From NCBI GenBank assembly GCA_026419785.1, contig JAODTK010005648.1:1-64000 (forward strand): DNA of 64,000 nucleotides, in the 5' to 3' direction. The notes below the pieces were generated by a model. That model had not been told where the DNA came from and did not search any database. It worked only from the letters and a program-made list of their open reading frames with translations. A program made the position numbers and the translations under genes. Of this stretch, positions 36,560 to 48,613 are shown piece by piece; position 1 is the first letter of the stretch, and the number at the start of each line of letters is the position of its first letter. The DNA is from Sclerodactyla briareus. Its lineage: Eukaryota > Echinodermata > Holothuroidea > Dendrochirotida > Sclerodactylidae.

Positions 36560-37820
36560 GAAATATGATCCTGGAGGGCAGCTCGTCTAGAGCACATGGA
36601 CCAACCTCCTCATGAACAAACAAGGCATATCAAGAGAATCCTGGAGGGCAGCTCGGTGCTTAGAGAACATGACCAACCTCCCTCATGAACCACAAGGCAC
36701 ATCAATACGAATGGAGGGCAAACTGGTGCTAGAGAACACGGACCCCCCTCCCTCAGGAACAAACAAGAAGGCTATCAAATAATCCTGGCGCAAGCTCGGT
36801 GCTAGAGATCATGGACCAACCTCCTCATGACCACAAAGGCATATCAATATGAATCCTGGAGGTCAAATTGGGCTAGGATAACAGGAAACCACCTCCCTCA
36901 ATAACAACAAGGCATATTCAATATGAATCCTGGAGGGCACCTCGGTGCTAGAGAACACGACCAACCTCCCTCATGAACAAGCACACGTCATTCAATATGA
37001 ATCCTGGAGGCAAGCTCGGTGCTAGAGAACACTGAACCAACCTCCTCTCTGACAAACAAGGCATATAATATTGAATCCTGGAGGGCCGCTCGTGTAAGAA
37101 CATGGACCAAGTGCCCTCCCTCATAACAAACAAGGCATTCAATATACTCCTGAGCGCTCGGTGCTAGAGAACATGGACCAACCTCCCTCATGAACAAACA
37201 AGGCTATCAACATGAATCCTGGAGGGCAAATTGTTGCTAGAGACACGGACGCAAACTTCCCTCATGAACAACAAGGATCTCAATATGATAAATCCTGGAG
37301 GGCAATTGGTGTCTAGAGCAACACGCACCAACCTCCCTCATGAACAAACAAGGATTGGTGCTAGAGACATTGACCACCCCCTCATAACCGAACAAGGATA
37401 TCAATATGAATCCTGGAGGGCAGCTCGGTCTAGAGCCCAGGACCAACCTCCCTCAATCGAACAAACAAGGCATATCCAATATTAATCCTGGATATCAATG
37501 GTGCTAGAGAACATACCAATACCTCCCTCATGAACAAACAAGCATACAATATGAATCCTGGAGGGCAATTGGTGGTCTAGAGAACAAGACCAACTCCTCC
37601 CTCATCACAAACAAGGCATATCATATGAATCCTGGGGGCAAATTGGGCTAGAGAACACGCACCAACCTCCCTCATGAACAACAAGGATTGGTGCTAGGAA
37701 CATGGACCCACCTCCCTCATGAACGCAACAAGGCTATCAATATGAATCCTGAGGGCACTCTGTTTGCTAAGAACTGGGACCAAACCTCCTCTCATGAACA
37801 AACAAGGCATATCATGGTCA
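36560..37820. repeat. ~72-bp minisatellite, about 17 copies, intronic
   Basis: Units contain AATCCTGGAGGGCAGCTCGG, GCTAGAGAACATGGACCAAC and CTCCCTCATGAACAAACAAG. Spacing is about 72 bp, with some shorter units near 37340 and 37690. GCAGCTCGG and GCAAATTGG are two recurring variants. Frequent single-base indels separate copies. Confidence 0.95.
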
Positions 37821-39607
37821 AGTAAGAGCAATTGATTGGGGGGGGGGGGGGGTTAAAAAACAGTGGTTCATCTAAGCCAGGGCAGCCACCAAATTTCAAT
37901 TTTCCATCCTAGTCTGTTGCTGTATTTGTATTAACATTGTAATTTTCAGCTGAAAAAGTCTTACACAAAGTCCCCCCCCCCAACCCCCCGAGGAACAAAA
38001 CCCCCCCCCGTACCTTATTTACTTGATTCTCCATAATCTTTCCACTGGGATATTGGAGGATTGTGGTCTGTGAATACATGGAAAGCTTGACGCCAGAGTT
38101 CATTTACTAAAGTGCATTTCTGTATTTACCAAACTTGAAAGGACGTCTTTAAAAGAAGAAACATTTCAACGATTCTCCAATCGAAAAAACAGCAACGACA
38201 CAACATGCAACCCCAACTCGTGCGAACACAGTGCAAAATTATGTTCATTACTGGACTGGGGGTGGCAGATTGATCACTGCAACCAGAACGGACAACTAAG
38301 TGCTGTCATAGCCAGGTCCCAAAACCATGACCTCCCTAATTGGAAGACACAAGTTAGGCCTATAACAACTGGATAGATACAAACCGTAAGGCATCAACGT
38401 CTATTGGTACTGCTATCTCTCTAATCTCGGTGGGAAAAAAAAATTTTTTTTTTTTTTTTTTTTTTGTCCCTGGAGAAGAAACGTTCATATTGAATCCATT
38501 TTAATCAAACAATACTGGTTCATATCTGGGTCAACATATTGATGTTTGGATTATATCAAGAATGGTGTCACGGCAACAAGTAAGGAGCCAGAATTGGGAA
38601 AGTTAAGACAAGTGAAACAATTAGACGTGGAATGACTTGGGATTCAGCATAACTATACAATGACCATGTCTGGGGTAGAGGTATTAGTCTCTGATCATCA
38701 ATGCTATTAAAGTTCCATTCAGCCTTGAAATATTCGTGAAAATAAGCATCAATGATATTAAAATGAATGCCAGGTTTCGATACCTCTCTACAGGAAACTC
38801 CAGTCAAAATTACAGCATCAAATCATCCTATTTTTGGGAAAAATTTGATAATCCGCAAATTCCTCGAAAAAGCGGCGGCTATGTAACATGTTATTCCTTT
38901 CGCACATGGACCTATTTTACGACATCAAAAATTATGACTAATACTCTCGTTTCAACATATTTTTTTTCACTTGTAGTTATCAGCCAAGCAAATATCTTAC
39001 TACAGTATGGGTAGTTTTTGTAGCTGAAAAGGAGGACTGAAATGAAGGCTGAATGGAGCTCTAACACAACGGTGATAAATATAGAGTGATAGTAGGTTTC
39101 AGATAACAAGCTAAGCTGGAGACTGAGTAAATCCCCTTCAATGTAACTGTTGACATACCACCCGAGTGAGGCTGGCAAGAAAAGACAAGTCTGGGGTTGG
39201 GGGAAGTTTTGGGCAAAATTGACAGAAAGTGAAGGGGGAAAAAATACTGTCCTCATTTTTTATAATGAATATCCGAAAAATGTTTGAGCGCTTTGTGCCT
39301 AGTATTGTTTGGCTATTTCGATTCTCATGAGAATTATTGAACTCTGGCACCATCATTAGAACACTTACAACTGACGAGGAAAGACAACTATTACAGACCA
39401 AATAAATACCCAATCAGATATTGCAAAATCCACATATTCAAAAGACCCCAAACATGTCTTCATACCGAAGTCATGCAAAGCAGCAATTATGTGGTGTGAC
39501 TTTAATTAATCGCTCAGAAGAACGGCTCAGCATCGGTTGTGTTCTCTGCCGCACTGAGTCCATAATGACGATAGCTTCGAAAAATTGATCAAAGCCTAAC
39601 CACTCAC
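37821..39607 (-). other. Collagen intron
   Basis: G/C runs at 37839-37852 and 37971-38010 and an A/T run at 38433-38465. No exon recognised. Confidence 0.5.
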
Positions 39608-39680
39608 CGGTTCTCCCTTCTCACCCTTGTTTCCTTCATATCCTGGCCTCTCCCCTAGAGTCCTTGTACCCTCGTAGGCC
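39608..39680 (-). CDS. COL9A1-like: Collagen exon, COL2 helix (frame broken)
   Basis: Acceptor TATTGTTCCACAG, donor GTGAGT. GLRGYK, then in another frame TLGERPGYEGNKGEKGEP. 73 bp; the PGYE step is one residue out of register, so either an imperfection or missing bases. Confidence 0.9.
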
Positions 39681-40364
39681 CTGTGGAACAATAAAAAATA
39701 CATATACACATCATCATCAACACTTCTTAACTTTGTGTCAGCTACAGACAAATGCTGCTCATAACAAAAGTGCTTAGAGTCCATACACAGACAGCTTTTA
39801 TTCCTTTTTTTTTTATGAGCTAAGACTCCACATGAGGAGCAGACTGGTAGGGTTGTGCCATTATTCGCACTTGCACAGGGGGTTGTCAAATTGGCCTGCT
39901 CTGGTGATAAATGGAGACATGTTTCAGCCAACCAAAAAACTACCGGTATTCCAGGTCACTGCATATTATGAAGGCGATTGCGAAGGGCAAAAAGAGCACC
40001 GGCCGACGCCCGCGTGCATCGGGGATCCAGCAGCAGGTTCCTGTTGCATTATGTAGAACCTGTCATGCTCCAAAAACTGGTGATGTACTGTTGGGGTATC
40101 ATCTACTGGTACTCTTGTAAAGATTCATGCATGAGAAGGACATTTGCATGACATCGCAACGAAACTCGTCTACCATTCCCATTCTACACAGATACAGATT
40201 TATGGTATATCGCCACCATAATAAGCAAACACCACCAAATCCATGGTGATTTTCTCGTAATTTGCTTACAGGGACTCACACAGGGACAATTGTTTTTGAA
40301 TAATGATATTCAGCTTTATTACTTTTTGCATTACATAAGAGTCAGAAGAAGCTCGTTATACAAC
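39681..40364 (-). other. Collagen intron
   Basis: Nothing recognised. Confidence 0.5.
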
Positions 40365-40417
40365 CTGTGCGCCAGTACGTCCTGTCGGACCTGGGTCTCC
40401 TCTGGACACTTGATACC
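40365..40417 (-). CDS. COL9A1-like: Collagen exon, COL2 helix (54-bp class)
   Basis: Acceptor TTTTTATCACAG, donor GTTGTA. GIK, then after one missing base SRGDPGPTGRTGAQ. 53 bp against 54. Confidence 0.88.
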
Positions 40418-40739
40418 CTGTGATAAAAAATACAGACAAATCCAAATACTTTTGCTTACATTCTATGAATTACCGATGTGCTGTGTTAATAACATGAACG
40501 TCAGCACCCTGTGTGGGGTTAAAGACACTTGTTCGCATGACCTAACTGTGTGATTAAGTTGATGGACATATGATGCAGCCAACCATGCAGCATGTAGATT
40601 TGGATCCTTTTTTGGTGTTCACTGGTCAACATTTCACTCACTTTAGGGATTCTGTGCTAATTTGCAAAAGGTTGTAATTGGGGGAAGAATGGTAGAGGGG
40701 TGTCAGTGACACTTTACAACCAAAATATTCCGGTTCGAA

Positions 40740-41150
40740 TTCCAGCGTCACCGGACGATAATCCCTAGGTGGCTGCAATTGCAGTTGCGATGGGTGAGGT
40801 CTCGGTCTTCACTTCCTGGTTCTGCTGTGATGCAGTGGATTTTTTGGGTTACTGGGATTTGTTACGGGATATTTGCAATAAGTCTTGTCTGTCGGGTGTG
40901 AGCAGTCACGTTGAACTTGAACTTCCGATCCACCAGGTTCCGAGGAAAGTGGTCAGGTCCTGGAGTTCACTGATAGTCCTTTCGACGGGACATAAAATGG
41001 CGGTCCCCGGAGCAGGTTGGATTGGTTACACCCCCTGCCTTGTTATCATTTGACCAAGTCGAGAAAAGAGAGTGACTTATCGCGGTGATCATCCACGATC
41101 AATACGGCCAGGGTTCCTAGATGAGCCTTAGTTGGTTTCCTGAACCCGTA
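40740..41150 (+). repeat. Dispersed repeat, copy A
   Basis: Contains AAAATGGCGGTCCCCGGAGC, GATTGGTTACACCCCCTGCC and TGATCATCCACGATCAATAC. A diverged relative is present at about 59820-60115. Open frames in it are not recognisable proteins. Confidence 0.6.
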
Positions 41151-41772
41151 GAAATCAAAATCAAATCAAATCAAATTGAATGTGCAGACGGCAGTACAAT
41201 AGAATACAAGAAATATCAAAGGTTACTTACAATAAATAAAATATATTTTGCCTACCTTAACTTCAAAGGCTAAAGTTCTTGCACATGATGGTGATTTTCT
41301 GGGAGTTTGATGTGTTAAAAGTAGTTGCCATGTGCACATGGGCTCAAATAATGTGGGTTTTTCATTTTCACATCTTTGGCTTAGTTTTGCTTATAGAGCA
41401 TTTGAAAAATAATTTTTCACTGTCTGACACTTTTTCTGTATTTCATCTTATTTTCCTTCTTTTTCATGCCAGTCCAGCTACACAAGTTTAGTTGCTTTGG
41501 AACGTCTTTGTTCAAAATTTGGTAGTATTGTTGGCCGAATTCACCCAAGGAAAATCTGTAATCATTGTAAATACCACCTGATTATTCCAGAGAAACCTGT
41601 ATAGACATATACTGAGGAAGGTATCGAGTAGCCACTTCTAAAAAAAAGAATACATAGTTTGAGCACTTCAGTTCTGTGAGCAACGTATTAGGCATTTCCT
41701 ATGAATAGGCTTTCATAATTCCGTATACAGTATAAAGTTTAAAAAAAAAAATATATACATAAGAAGACTTAC
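41151..41772 (-). other. Collagen intron
   Basis: A short (ATCAA)n run at 41157-41182. No exon. Confidence 0.5.
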
Positions 41773-41815
41773 AGCTCTCCCGCGGAACCTTTTTCTCCTT
41801 TCAACTGGCCAAATC
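41773..41815 (-). CDS. COL9A1-like: Collagen exon near the COL3/COL2 boundary
   Basis: Acceptor CTTTCTACAG, donor GTAAGT. Reads FGQLKGEKGSAGEL with an out-of-register GQLK step. 43 bp. Its position, about 135 residues into the helix, is where collagen IX has its NC3 interruption, so the imperfection may be real. Confidence 0.8.
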
Positions 41816-42748
41816 CTGTAGAAAGAAATACTTGGAGTTATTTTATGCATAATTATTCATCAGCCTCCACTGTATATGCTCTCGCCACTGAGCACAGGGC
41901 TCCAAAGAAGAAAGCCCTCGGTAGTTCTGAAAGTTAATGTTTTTTTTGAATTATTTTCAATCACTTTACTTACTTTACTGGACTAAAGAATGGGGTAGTC
42001 TACAAGTCACCATGGTATCAGCCACCTACTAGTTGCCTGCCAGCTGAACAGGGTGGGGGTGATTTGTACTAATCATCGGGGGACGTTTATTCATCACTCA
42101 AATGCCCTATTCTCCTGTCAGGGATACAGGGCCAGGGACCCACCTGGTAGCCAAGCCAGTGGGTGTAATCTTGAGGTCACACATCGTATCTTTTGCTTCG
42201 CAAAATCGTCAGCCAATGCTAATAAACATCTGTCAGAAATGGATGGACCAATATTGAACTAGATTTCTAAGAATTAGGGAGGCAGTTGTTGATCTGTTTT
42301 CATTGTGACCTTCAGTTTGATCAGGGACAAGTCTCTAGTATGGTAAGGAGTATTGTACCTCTGGCCAGGGGTAGGCCTATTAGGGACCACGTAGGGCCCC
42401 CTGCATGGGTCTTGGAAGCCAAGCCAATGTTGGCGCATTCTAGAGGACCCAGATCGTTGAATGCGATGTGCCTATGTGGAGGAACCTGATACTCCCCTCT
42501 CCACAATGAGAGGCCCTTGCGAGGACTGTTACCAAACCAACAAAGTCCCACGTAGCTAATGCCAGACGTCAGCATCTAATTGTTATCACGGTTACACATA
42601 CACGAATGTTGCTCGCTCCCCTTGATAGTACTCAAATGATAATTCATGAGTTTGTTATTCTTCGTTCATACAATAAGAAGAAAAAAAAAAAGAAAAACGG
42701 AGGTGAAAATTCCTAAATTCTATGACAGATTATGCTGCTCATCCTCAC
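41816..42748 (-). other. Collagen intron
   Basis: Nothing recognised. Confidence 0.5.
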
Positions 42749-42814
42749 CTCAGCAGTGGGACGTGGACCTGAGGGGCCAGCTGGGCCAGGGCGACCATCT
42801 GCTCCAGGCTCACC
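42749..42814 (-). CDS. COL9A1-like: Collagen exon, COL3 helix end
   Basis: Acceptor TTTATTTTCCAG, donor GTGAGG. GEPGADGRPGPAGPSGPR, then PTAE, which leaves the Gly-X-Y register. 66 bp, not a multiple of 9. Confidence 0.92.
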
Positions 42815-43167
42815 CTGGAAAATAAATTTATAATAGTTGTTCATAAGCTGATCTGTACAGGTAATTCTTTTGGTGAATTCTGGTGACTGTACACAAAGAT
42901 TTCATACTTTGACCACTATTTATCAATGACCTTTGTTTCTCCCAAAACACAACGACCTCCGTCAATATGAGTTCCCTTTCAACCTGATTGAGTTATCATA
43001 ATCTCACATATAGAGCATATCAAAGTTGCTCTCAGCCTCGGGCTCATTTCCTCTCTTAATTCACATTGAAACAATAGGTATCATTTAATCCTCACAGGAC
43101 TAGGAATGAAAGACATTGCTATAAATCCTGGGATCACCATAATTATTAAATTAATGTAAAATTCTAC
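42815..43167 (-). other. Collagen intron
   Basis: About 350 bp; nothing recognised. Confidence 0.6.
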
Positions 43168-43211
43168 CTTTTGACCAGCTGCTCCATCTCGTCCTTGAAT
43201 ACCTGTGGCCC
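43168..43211 (-). CDS. COL9A1-like: Collagen exon, COL3 helix (45-bp class)
   Basis: Acceptor TCTATGTAG, donor GTAGAA. ATGIQGRDGAAGQK; 44 bp. One more G in the initial GGG run makes 45 bp and GATGIQGRDGAAGQK. Confidence 0.93.
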
Positions 43212-46200
43212 CTACATAGAACCGAACAGAAAAGAATCAATTATTCGAAAAACAAATCAGTCATGATTATGTTACAGGCCACCTCCAGTTAATCAAAAAA
43301 CAATCGTAATGGCGCAACAGGCAGTAGCTTCTTTGAGGTTGGAATAACTAGCTGGGTATAAATGTTCAGTGTTTTCCATCAGGGGAAGGGTACTTGGACG
43401 CTACCATATAATGCTACAGTACCCAATGTGATACACGATGGTACGACATGCAGAATAGTATACCGATGTTCATGTATGATACTGTGATTCAAGCGACACA
43501 TACGACTCATATCTTGCTATTCAAGGACTGAACGGAACCAAATGTGCTCATCATTTTTACATCTCAGTATCCATTTCATTGCTGAGCAATCAATGTTAAT
43601 TTTTTTCAAGGGTTTTTCACACAAGGCTCTGTGAGAGTCTGAATAATGATGTCACTCTAGAATCGGAATGGAAAGATTTATTGAAACTCCGTCCGTCTTA
43701 ATAACAGCTGCAATCAAACAACTTGTCATAACAACCATAATGTCTGCTAGTCATTTTGTTTGCTCGGGGATGCATTCACTTGTTTTTGTGTTACTGGAAA
43801 GTTTGTAATTTCCTGATACAGTATTTGTTATTAGTGGGGCACATAGAGTGGCGACACCCCCCCCCACTCTCGCCCGCTCCTTGCTTTAACCATGTAACTG
43901 TATATTGTCTTCTTCTGTAATCTGTGTCCCACAGTTTTAACTGAGCTATGAAAGACTCTTGAACTTCCAAAGTTCATTGACTTGTTCCATGTGGTCGTTT
44001 CCCATTCTTTTGATGTTTTCACTCATTCATGGATGTGCAAGCAATACAGACTGTACAGCTACACTGTAGGCCTATCGCCTCTACAAGCATTGCACCCCAC
44101 AAACCAAAGCAAAATCACATGACTTAACAACCCAACCGGTGGAGGTGAGGCTGAAGTTACAAGAGCGATGGCGGAGTACGAGAAAGAAGCCGACGCAGGA
44201 GAAAAAAGAATCCCGCTGCAGTAATGTCAGTCTCTACCTAACAAGCTGGATGAGCTGAAAGTTGTACACATTATTTTATGAATCATCGTGAAGCTAGACT
44301 ATTTTGTTTCACATAAACCTGGCTCCCAGATAACGTCCATGACATTTCTATTAACATAACATTCCAAACTTCACACTCATTCATGCTGACGGTAAATAAT
44401 GAAGATTCAGGCATATCCACTGGAGGAAACTGTGTTTCTACGGGTAATGATCAAATTACTGTACCTTGACTGAGTATATCATTTTTCTTGTCAGTACCAA
44501 CAAAACAAATATATTTATAGGCAACGTGCAGAACTCATTTCATGGGGGCAGTTTGTGTTAGCAGAAAATGGAGCAAGCCAGAAAAATCACAACATTTCAC
44601 TCAACTTTTGTTTGTCGCCCGATATCTTGGTGCGGAATCTTGTTGACATGCACAGGAACTGTACATTGATAAAATTGCTAATGCCATATCTGCTGAATGT
44701 ATCATCAGTACAGCATCCCCACAATAATGTGTGATTGTGTGTTCCCTCAAATTCAGTTCTGCCTATATACTATATATGAATGATTGCAAGTCATGAAATG
44801 GCCAATGTCAGGTGATAAATCATATTCATGATATTGTCCCCACGGGTTGCTCCATGGTGATGATAGTACTGCTTTTGATGCCTACATCATATTTTTACTT
44901 CTTGGTGAGTGTGAAATAGCCTTAGAGTTAGAGACTGGGGATGAGAGTCACAAAAAATAGTTTTCATGTTATGACTACGCAGTCCATGTGCGCCTGCAGG
45001 ACCAAATATTTATGTGAAGTAGCCTAGAATGACAATAACAAAATATCAGGATTGGTGGCGATCCACCAACAGATGAGTGAAATATCATTATTTTTTGGCT
45101 TGCTCCATTAACTGCTAACGCAAAGTGCCCCTATGGAATGAGGTTCGCACGTTGCCCATATGAGAGGTTCGAATGTAAATTGCGCTTTTTTCATACTCGG
45201 ATCGACATTGTACCCAATAGGCGAATCAGCATCGGCCTACGTTGCAAACTGAAAAGGTGTAGTCTTAGGACATCTTCACCGTGATTATGCAGTATTTGTC
45301 ACATTTATATCATACCGAAATCAAATTAATATATAGGGCTACCTTCTTCCATGGCAGGGCAAACCTGTGTTTTCAAGGAATAACATTTTCGGTAAACTTG
45401 AACGATACTATCGCGTTCGTGTAGTAAATGAGGAAGCATAAGTTTAAATAAGCCACCACCACTCTCATCCGTTCATTTGAAGTTTTCCCCGTCATGTTTG
45501 CGGGGGCGTGGTGGAGCTATTATTTTGGTGGAGAGGGTAGAAAGTTACAAGTACCTTGAAACTTCTATCTATATATCTGTCTGCCTGTTACGTTTTGTGA
45601 GGGAGAAACAGCTAGTTTTACCAGAGGCGAAGAGGGGAAGGAGCAAGTAGTGGTCTCTCACTCTCTCTTTCCGTTGATGAGGACAAGCGGCTTGTATGAG
45701 CCGATAGCACGTTTCGATCAATACGTAAGAGGTCAGCCTTATCCCGTTGTCTCGCTTCATCGAGATGCCCCGTGGCAACGTTGTTATTACTCCCGGCATA
45801 GGCTTATCTGAACAAGGCATTCCCCGCCCCCCCCCACCGTCATGAGAGCTAGCCTTGTCATCGACGGATGGGTGTGTTTTCAACTATTAATTTTCTTTGC
45901 AGAATCCCCCTTATTTTTCCGGGGATCATCCAAAGCAAGTCGACGGTGCGTCGTTTTTCATCTTCACTATCCATCCAAGTATTCGATCCAGTAGCTCCCA
46001 TGGGATCTTACAGATGAAAGTGGCCAAACTGTTTATCTCGTCCTCAGGAGCATTGTTATCAGAGATTATCGAAAGTAAGTCGTGCGTCCTCGCCCTCCCC
46101 GCCAATTCTCTGAATGTTTTTGATCGATTGTTTTGTGTGAGGGTAGGTTGGTGATTGAATCTGGGATTAAGACCAACGTTACGAAATAATAGGAATACTT

Positions 46201-46331
46201 GTTCGGAGATGCCTATTGGCTGCATCAAAGGTGAAGATGGGCAAGCACCGATAACAGAATCCCATCTGTCTGGCCAGTCAACATCTTTTATACTAGGAAG
46301 AAGATACTTTTGCTCGTCGCAAAATACTTAC
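43212..46331 (-). other. Collagen intron
   Basis: About 3.1 kb without an exon or identifiable repeat. Confidence 0.5.
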
Positions 46332-46385
46332 CCTCAGACCGGGGGCACCGTTTAACCCAGATAGACCTCTGTCACCCTTTGAGCC
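46332..46385 (-). CDS. COL9A1-like: Collagen exon, 54 bp, intact
   Basis: Acceptor CTTATCCCACAG, donor GTAAGT. GSKGDRGLSGLNGAPGLR, exactly 54 bp. Confidence 0.97.
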
Positions 46386-48079
46386 CTGTGGGATAAGAAA
46401 AAAAACAAGGTTTTCGTTTACTAGAAGGAGTCATGAACAAATATCTTCCATGTATGCTAAGGAAGTTGAGATCATGGCTCAAGGTAGGCTGCAGAATATG
46501 CCGAAAACCCCAGTTCAATTCAATTCAATTCAATTTATTTATCATTCCAGAACAAACATAACATGTAATTTTATGAGAAATAGCAATATATCGTCCAAAT
46601 GATTCAAGTACTGGGAATGGAGGGAGAACGGTCAAAAAAGCTGTAAAACAGCCTTAAACTAAGGTAATAATTAGTTGTAAACTAATTGTATTAGTGTTGG
46701 TTGGAATAAACTGTTAACCAGTTTAGATCAACTGATTGCAAACCGGCATAATTTTTTTTATTGGTGTCAACTAGATCGAATTGGTCCCAGGCCTAATTAG
46801 AATGAAACGTAACCTACTCCCAGGAGGGGTATTACTAACAGCATGCAATCTATGGTGGCATAATATGTACCCTAAGCTAGGTAAGTCTGAAGAGCTTCCC
46901 CCTCAAGAATATCATGGGTATTTGAACAAATTGTAACCTGCCGTATGGGCTCTAGCGAGGAAGGCATGAAACCAGACTCGTGTCATGCAGCTACATGCCT
47001 ACTCTAATGGTTGGAGCATCTGACTTTCCAGGTTACAATCTCGGTCAGTCATACTGGATATTCAGAGGGAATTAATCGGCCCCACTGTGGGTATAACATT
47101 ATTCTACTTCTACGCAAGCAGCAGATAATAGATCACGATAGAGGTCTAAGCTAGGTCATGCCCCACAACCAATGAATATATTACAACAAAGAGAAGAAAA
47201 CAGGTTGGGTCCGATTGGAATATCCAAAGATGAAGAGAATATAACATATAGCTCAGATAAGACCCAATTTATTAGTAGCCCATGATCGATAAAGACCACA
47301 TGTACTATTTTCCACGAAATTCCATGAACTATATATCGCACCACCAAATAGTTTATTTTCTGTTCCATATAACACTAACGACAGAGCTGAATGGAGTTTC
47401 CACGTCTGTGACCAGCTGAAATATAATACTGCTCCATGACTGGAACCGACCCTATGCGAGGACGCTCGTCAGAAACTGGGGGGGGGGGGGGGAGCTGTCC
47501 CATCTGTTGGAGTATTCTTATTCACCTCTGGGTATTAGTGAATGAATCTAAATAAGAGGTCACAAACGCCAAGCCCTGTTTCAAAAGGCTACCACCTACA
47601 GAATAGCTTATCAGTTTGTCTATTGATCTGGCAATAATATTACAATGAATGTTGAAGGGTTACATATAGGTTCCACGAGGGCAGAATTCATTTCAAGGCA
47701 AGGCATATCAATGCGGCACTGATGTCGCGTCATGACAGTCTCCTTTTCATTCCGGCCACATTGAGCTTATTACCTTTCTGGCCAAATCCGAAAACGCATG
47801 TACGAACTCTTCCGTGTCACCCTTGTGGCGGCACACCGTCCATGTCTCTGGTGATTTTTAGAATCTCACTTAGGAATTTCAGACGGCAGCCACTCTATAA
47901 CACAAACGGCACAGACCACCTTGATGTTGAGCTGGCCTACGATATCCGACGTTCTTCAGTTGATTGGAGAGGAAATCTTCCACTTCATTACTTTAGTACG
48001 TAACTTCAATATAACGTCAAGTTACCAAGTATACAAACAGGTCACAGGAATGCGTGAAGGAGATTAAGGAAGCTTCCAC
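46386..48079 (-). other. Collagen intron
   Basis: (TTCAA)n at about 46512-46540 and a G run at 47479-47491. No exon. Confidence 0.5.
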
Positions 48080-48124
48080 CTTGATTCCAGCAGGTCCAGG
48101 GAACCCCTGAGCACCTCTCGCACC
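48080..48124 (-). CDS. COL9A1-like: Collagen exon, 45 bp, intact
   Basis: Acceptor CTTGTTTCAG, donor GTGGAA. GARGAQGFPGPAGIK, exactly 45 bp. Confidence 0.96.
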
Positions 48125-48514
48125 CTGAAACAAGAAACAACAGTAGATTTTACCAGTACTTCAACAACCATGCATCCACACTCCTAAACTATTTGCGAAT
48201 GCACACTTTTTCCGAATGTTATTTGTTGCGTCACACTCTTCAAATAGTCCTAACTGTTTATCTCGTGGTCATTGCGTGTTCTTTCAAAATGTCCTCGTCG
48301 ATTTATTCTACGACTCGGACTCGCCCGCCAATTGCGGCATGCGCGGAATTCTACAGGCATATCCTTAACAACGAAAAAAAAAAAACGAAAAAAAAAAAAC
48401 GGCGGATGGTTAGCTGTCTTTATGGGTCAATGGTATAACCAACATATTTCGACAGCGTGCAGTAGATGTTGGCCGGCACTCGCTGCTGACGATATCACAA
48501 ATCGATTACTTTAC

Positions 48515-48613
48515 CTCAATTCCAGTAAAGCCTCTCTCGCCCTTATCTCCCGGCAGCCCTGTGAAGCCCGGATGCCCCACATATCCTCTTTCTCCTCTGT
48601 CTCCACGTTCACC
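48515..48613 (-). CDS. COL9A1-like: Collagen exon, 99 bp, intact
   Basis: Acceptor CCTGCTTTTAG, donor GTAAAG. Eleven perfect triplets beginning GERGDRGERGYVGHPG and ending GERGFTGIE. A 99-bp exon is typical of the 45/54/99/108 collagen exon series. Confidence 0.97.

Noticed and set aside
36560..37820. CRISPR array
   Set aside because: The units are contiguous with no unique spacers, and the DNA is eukaryotic.
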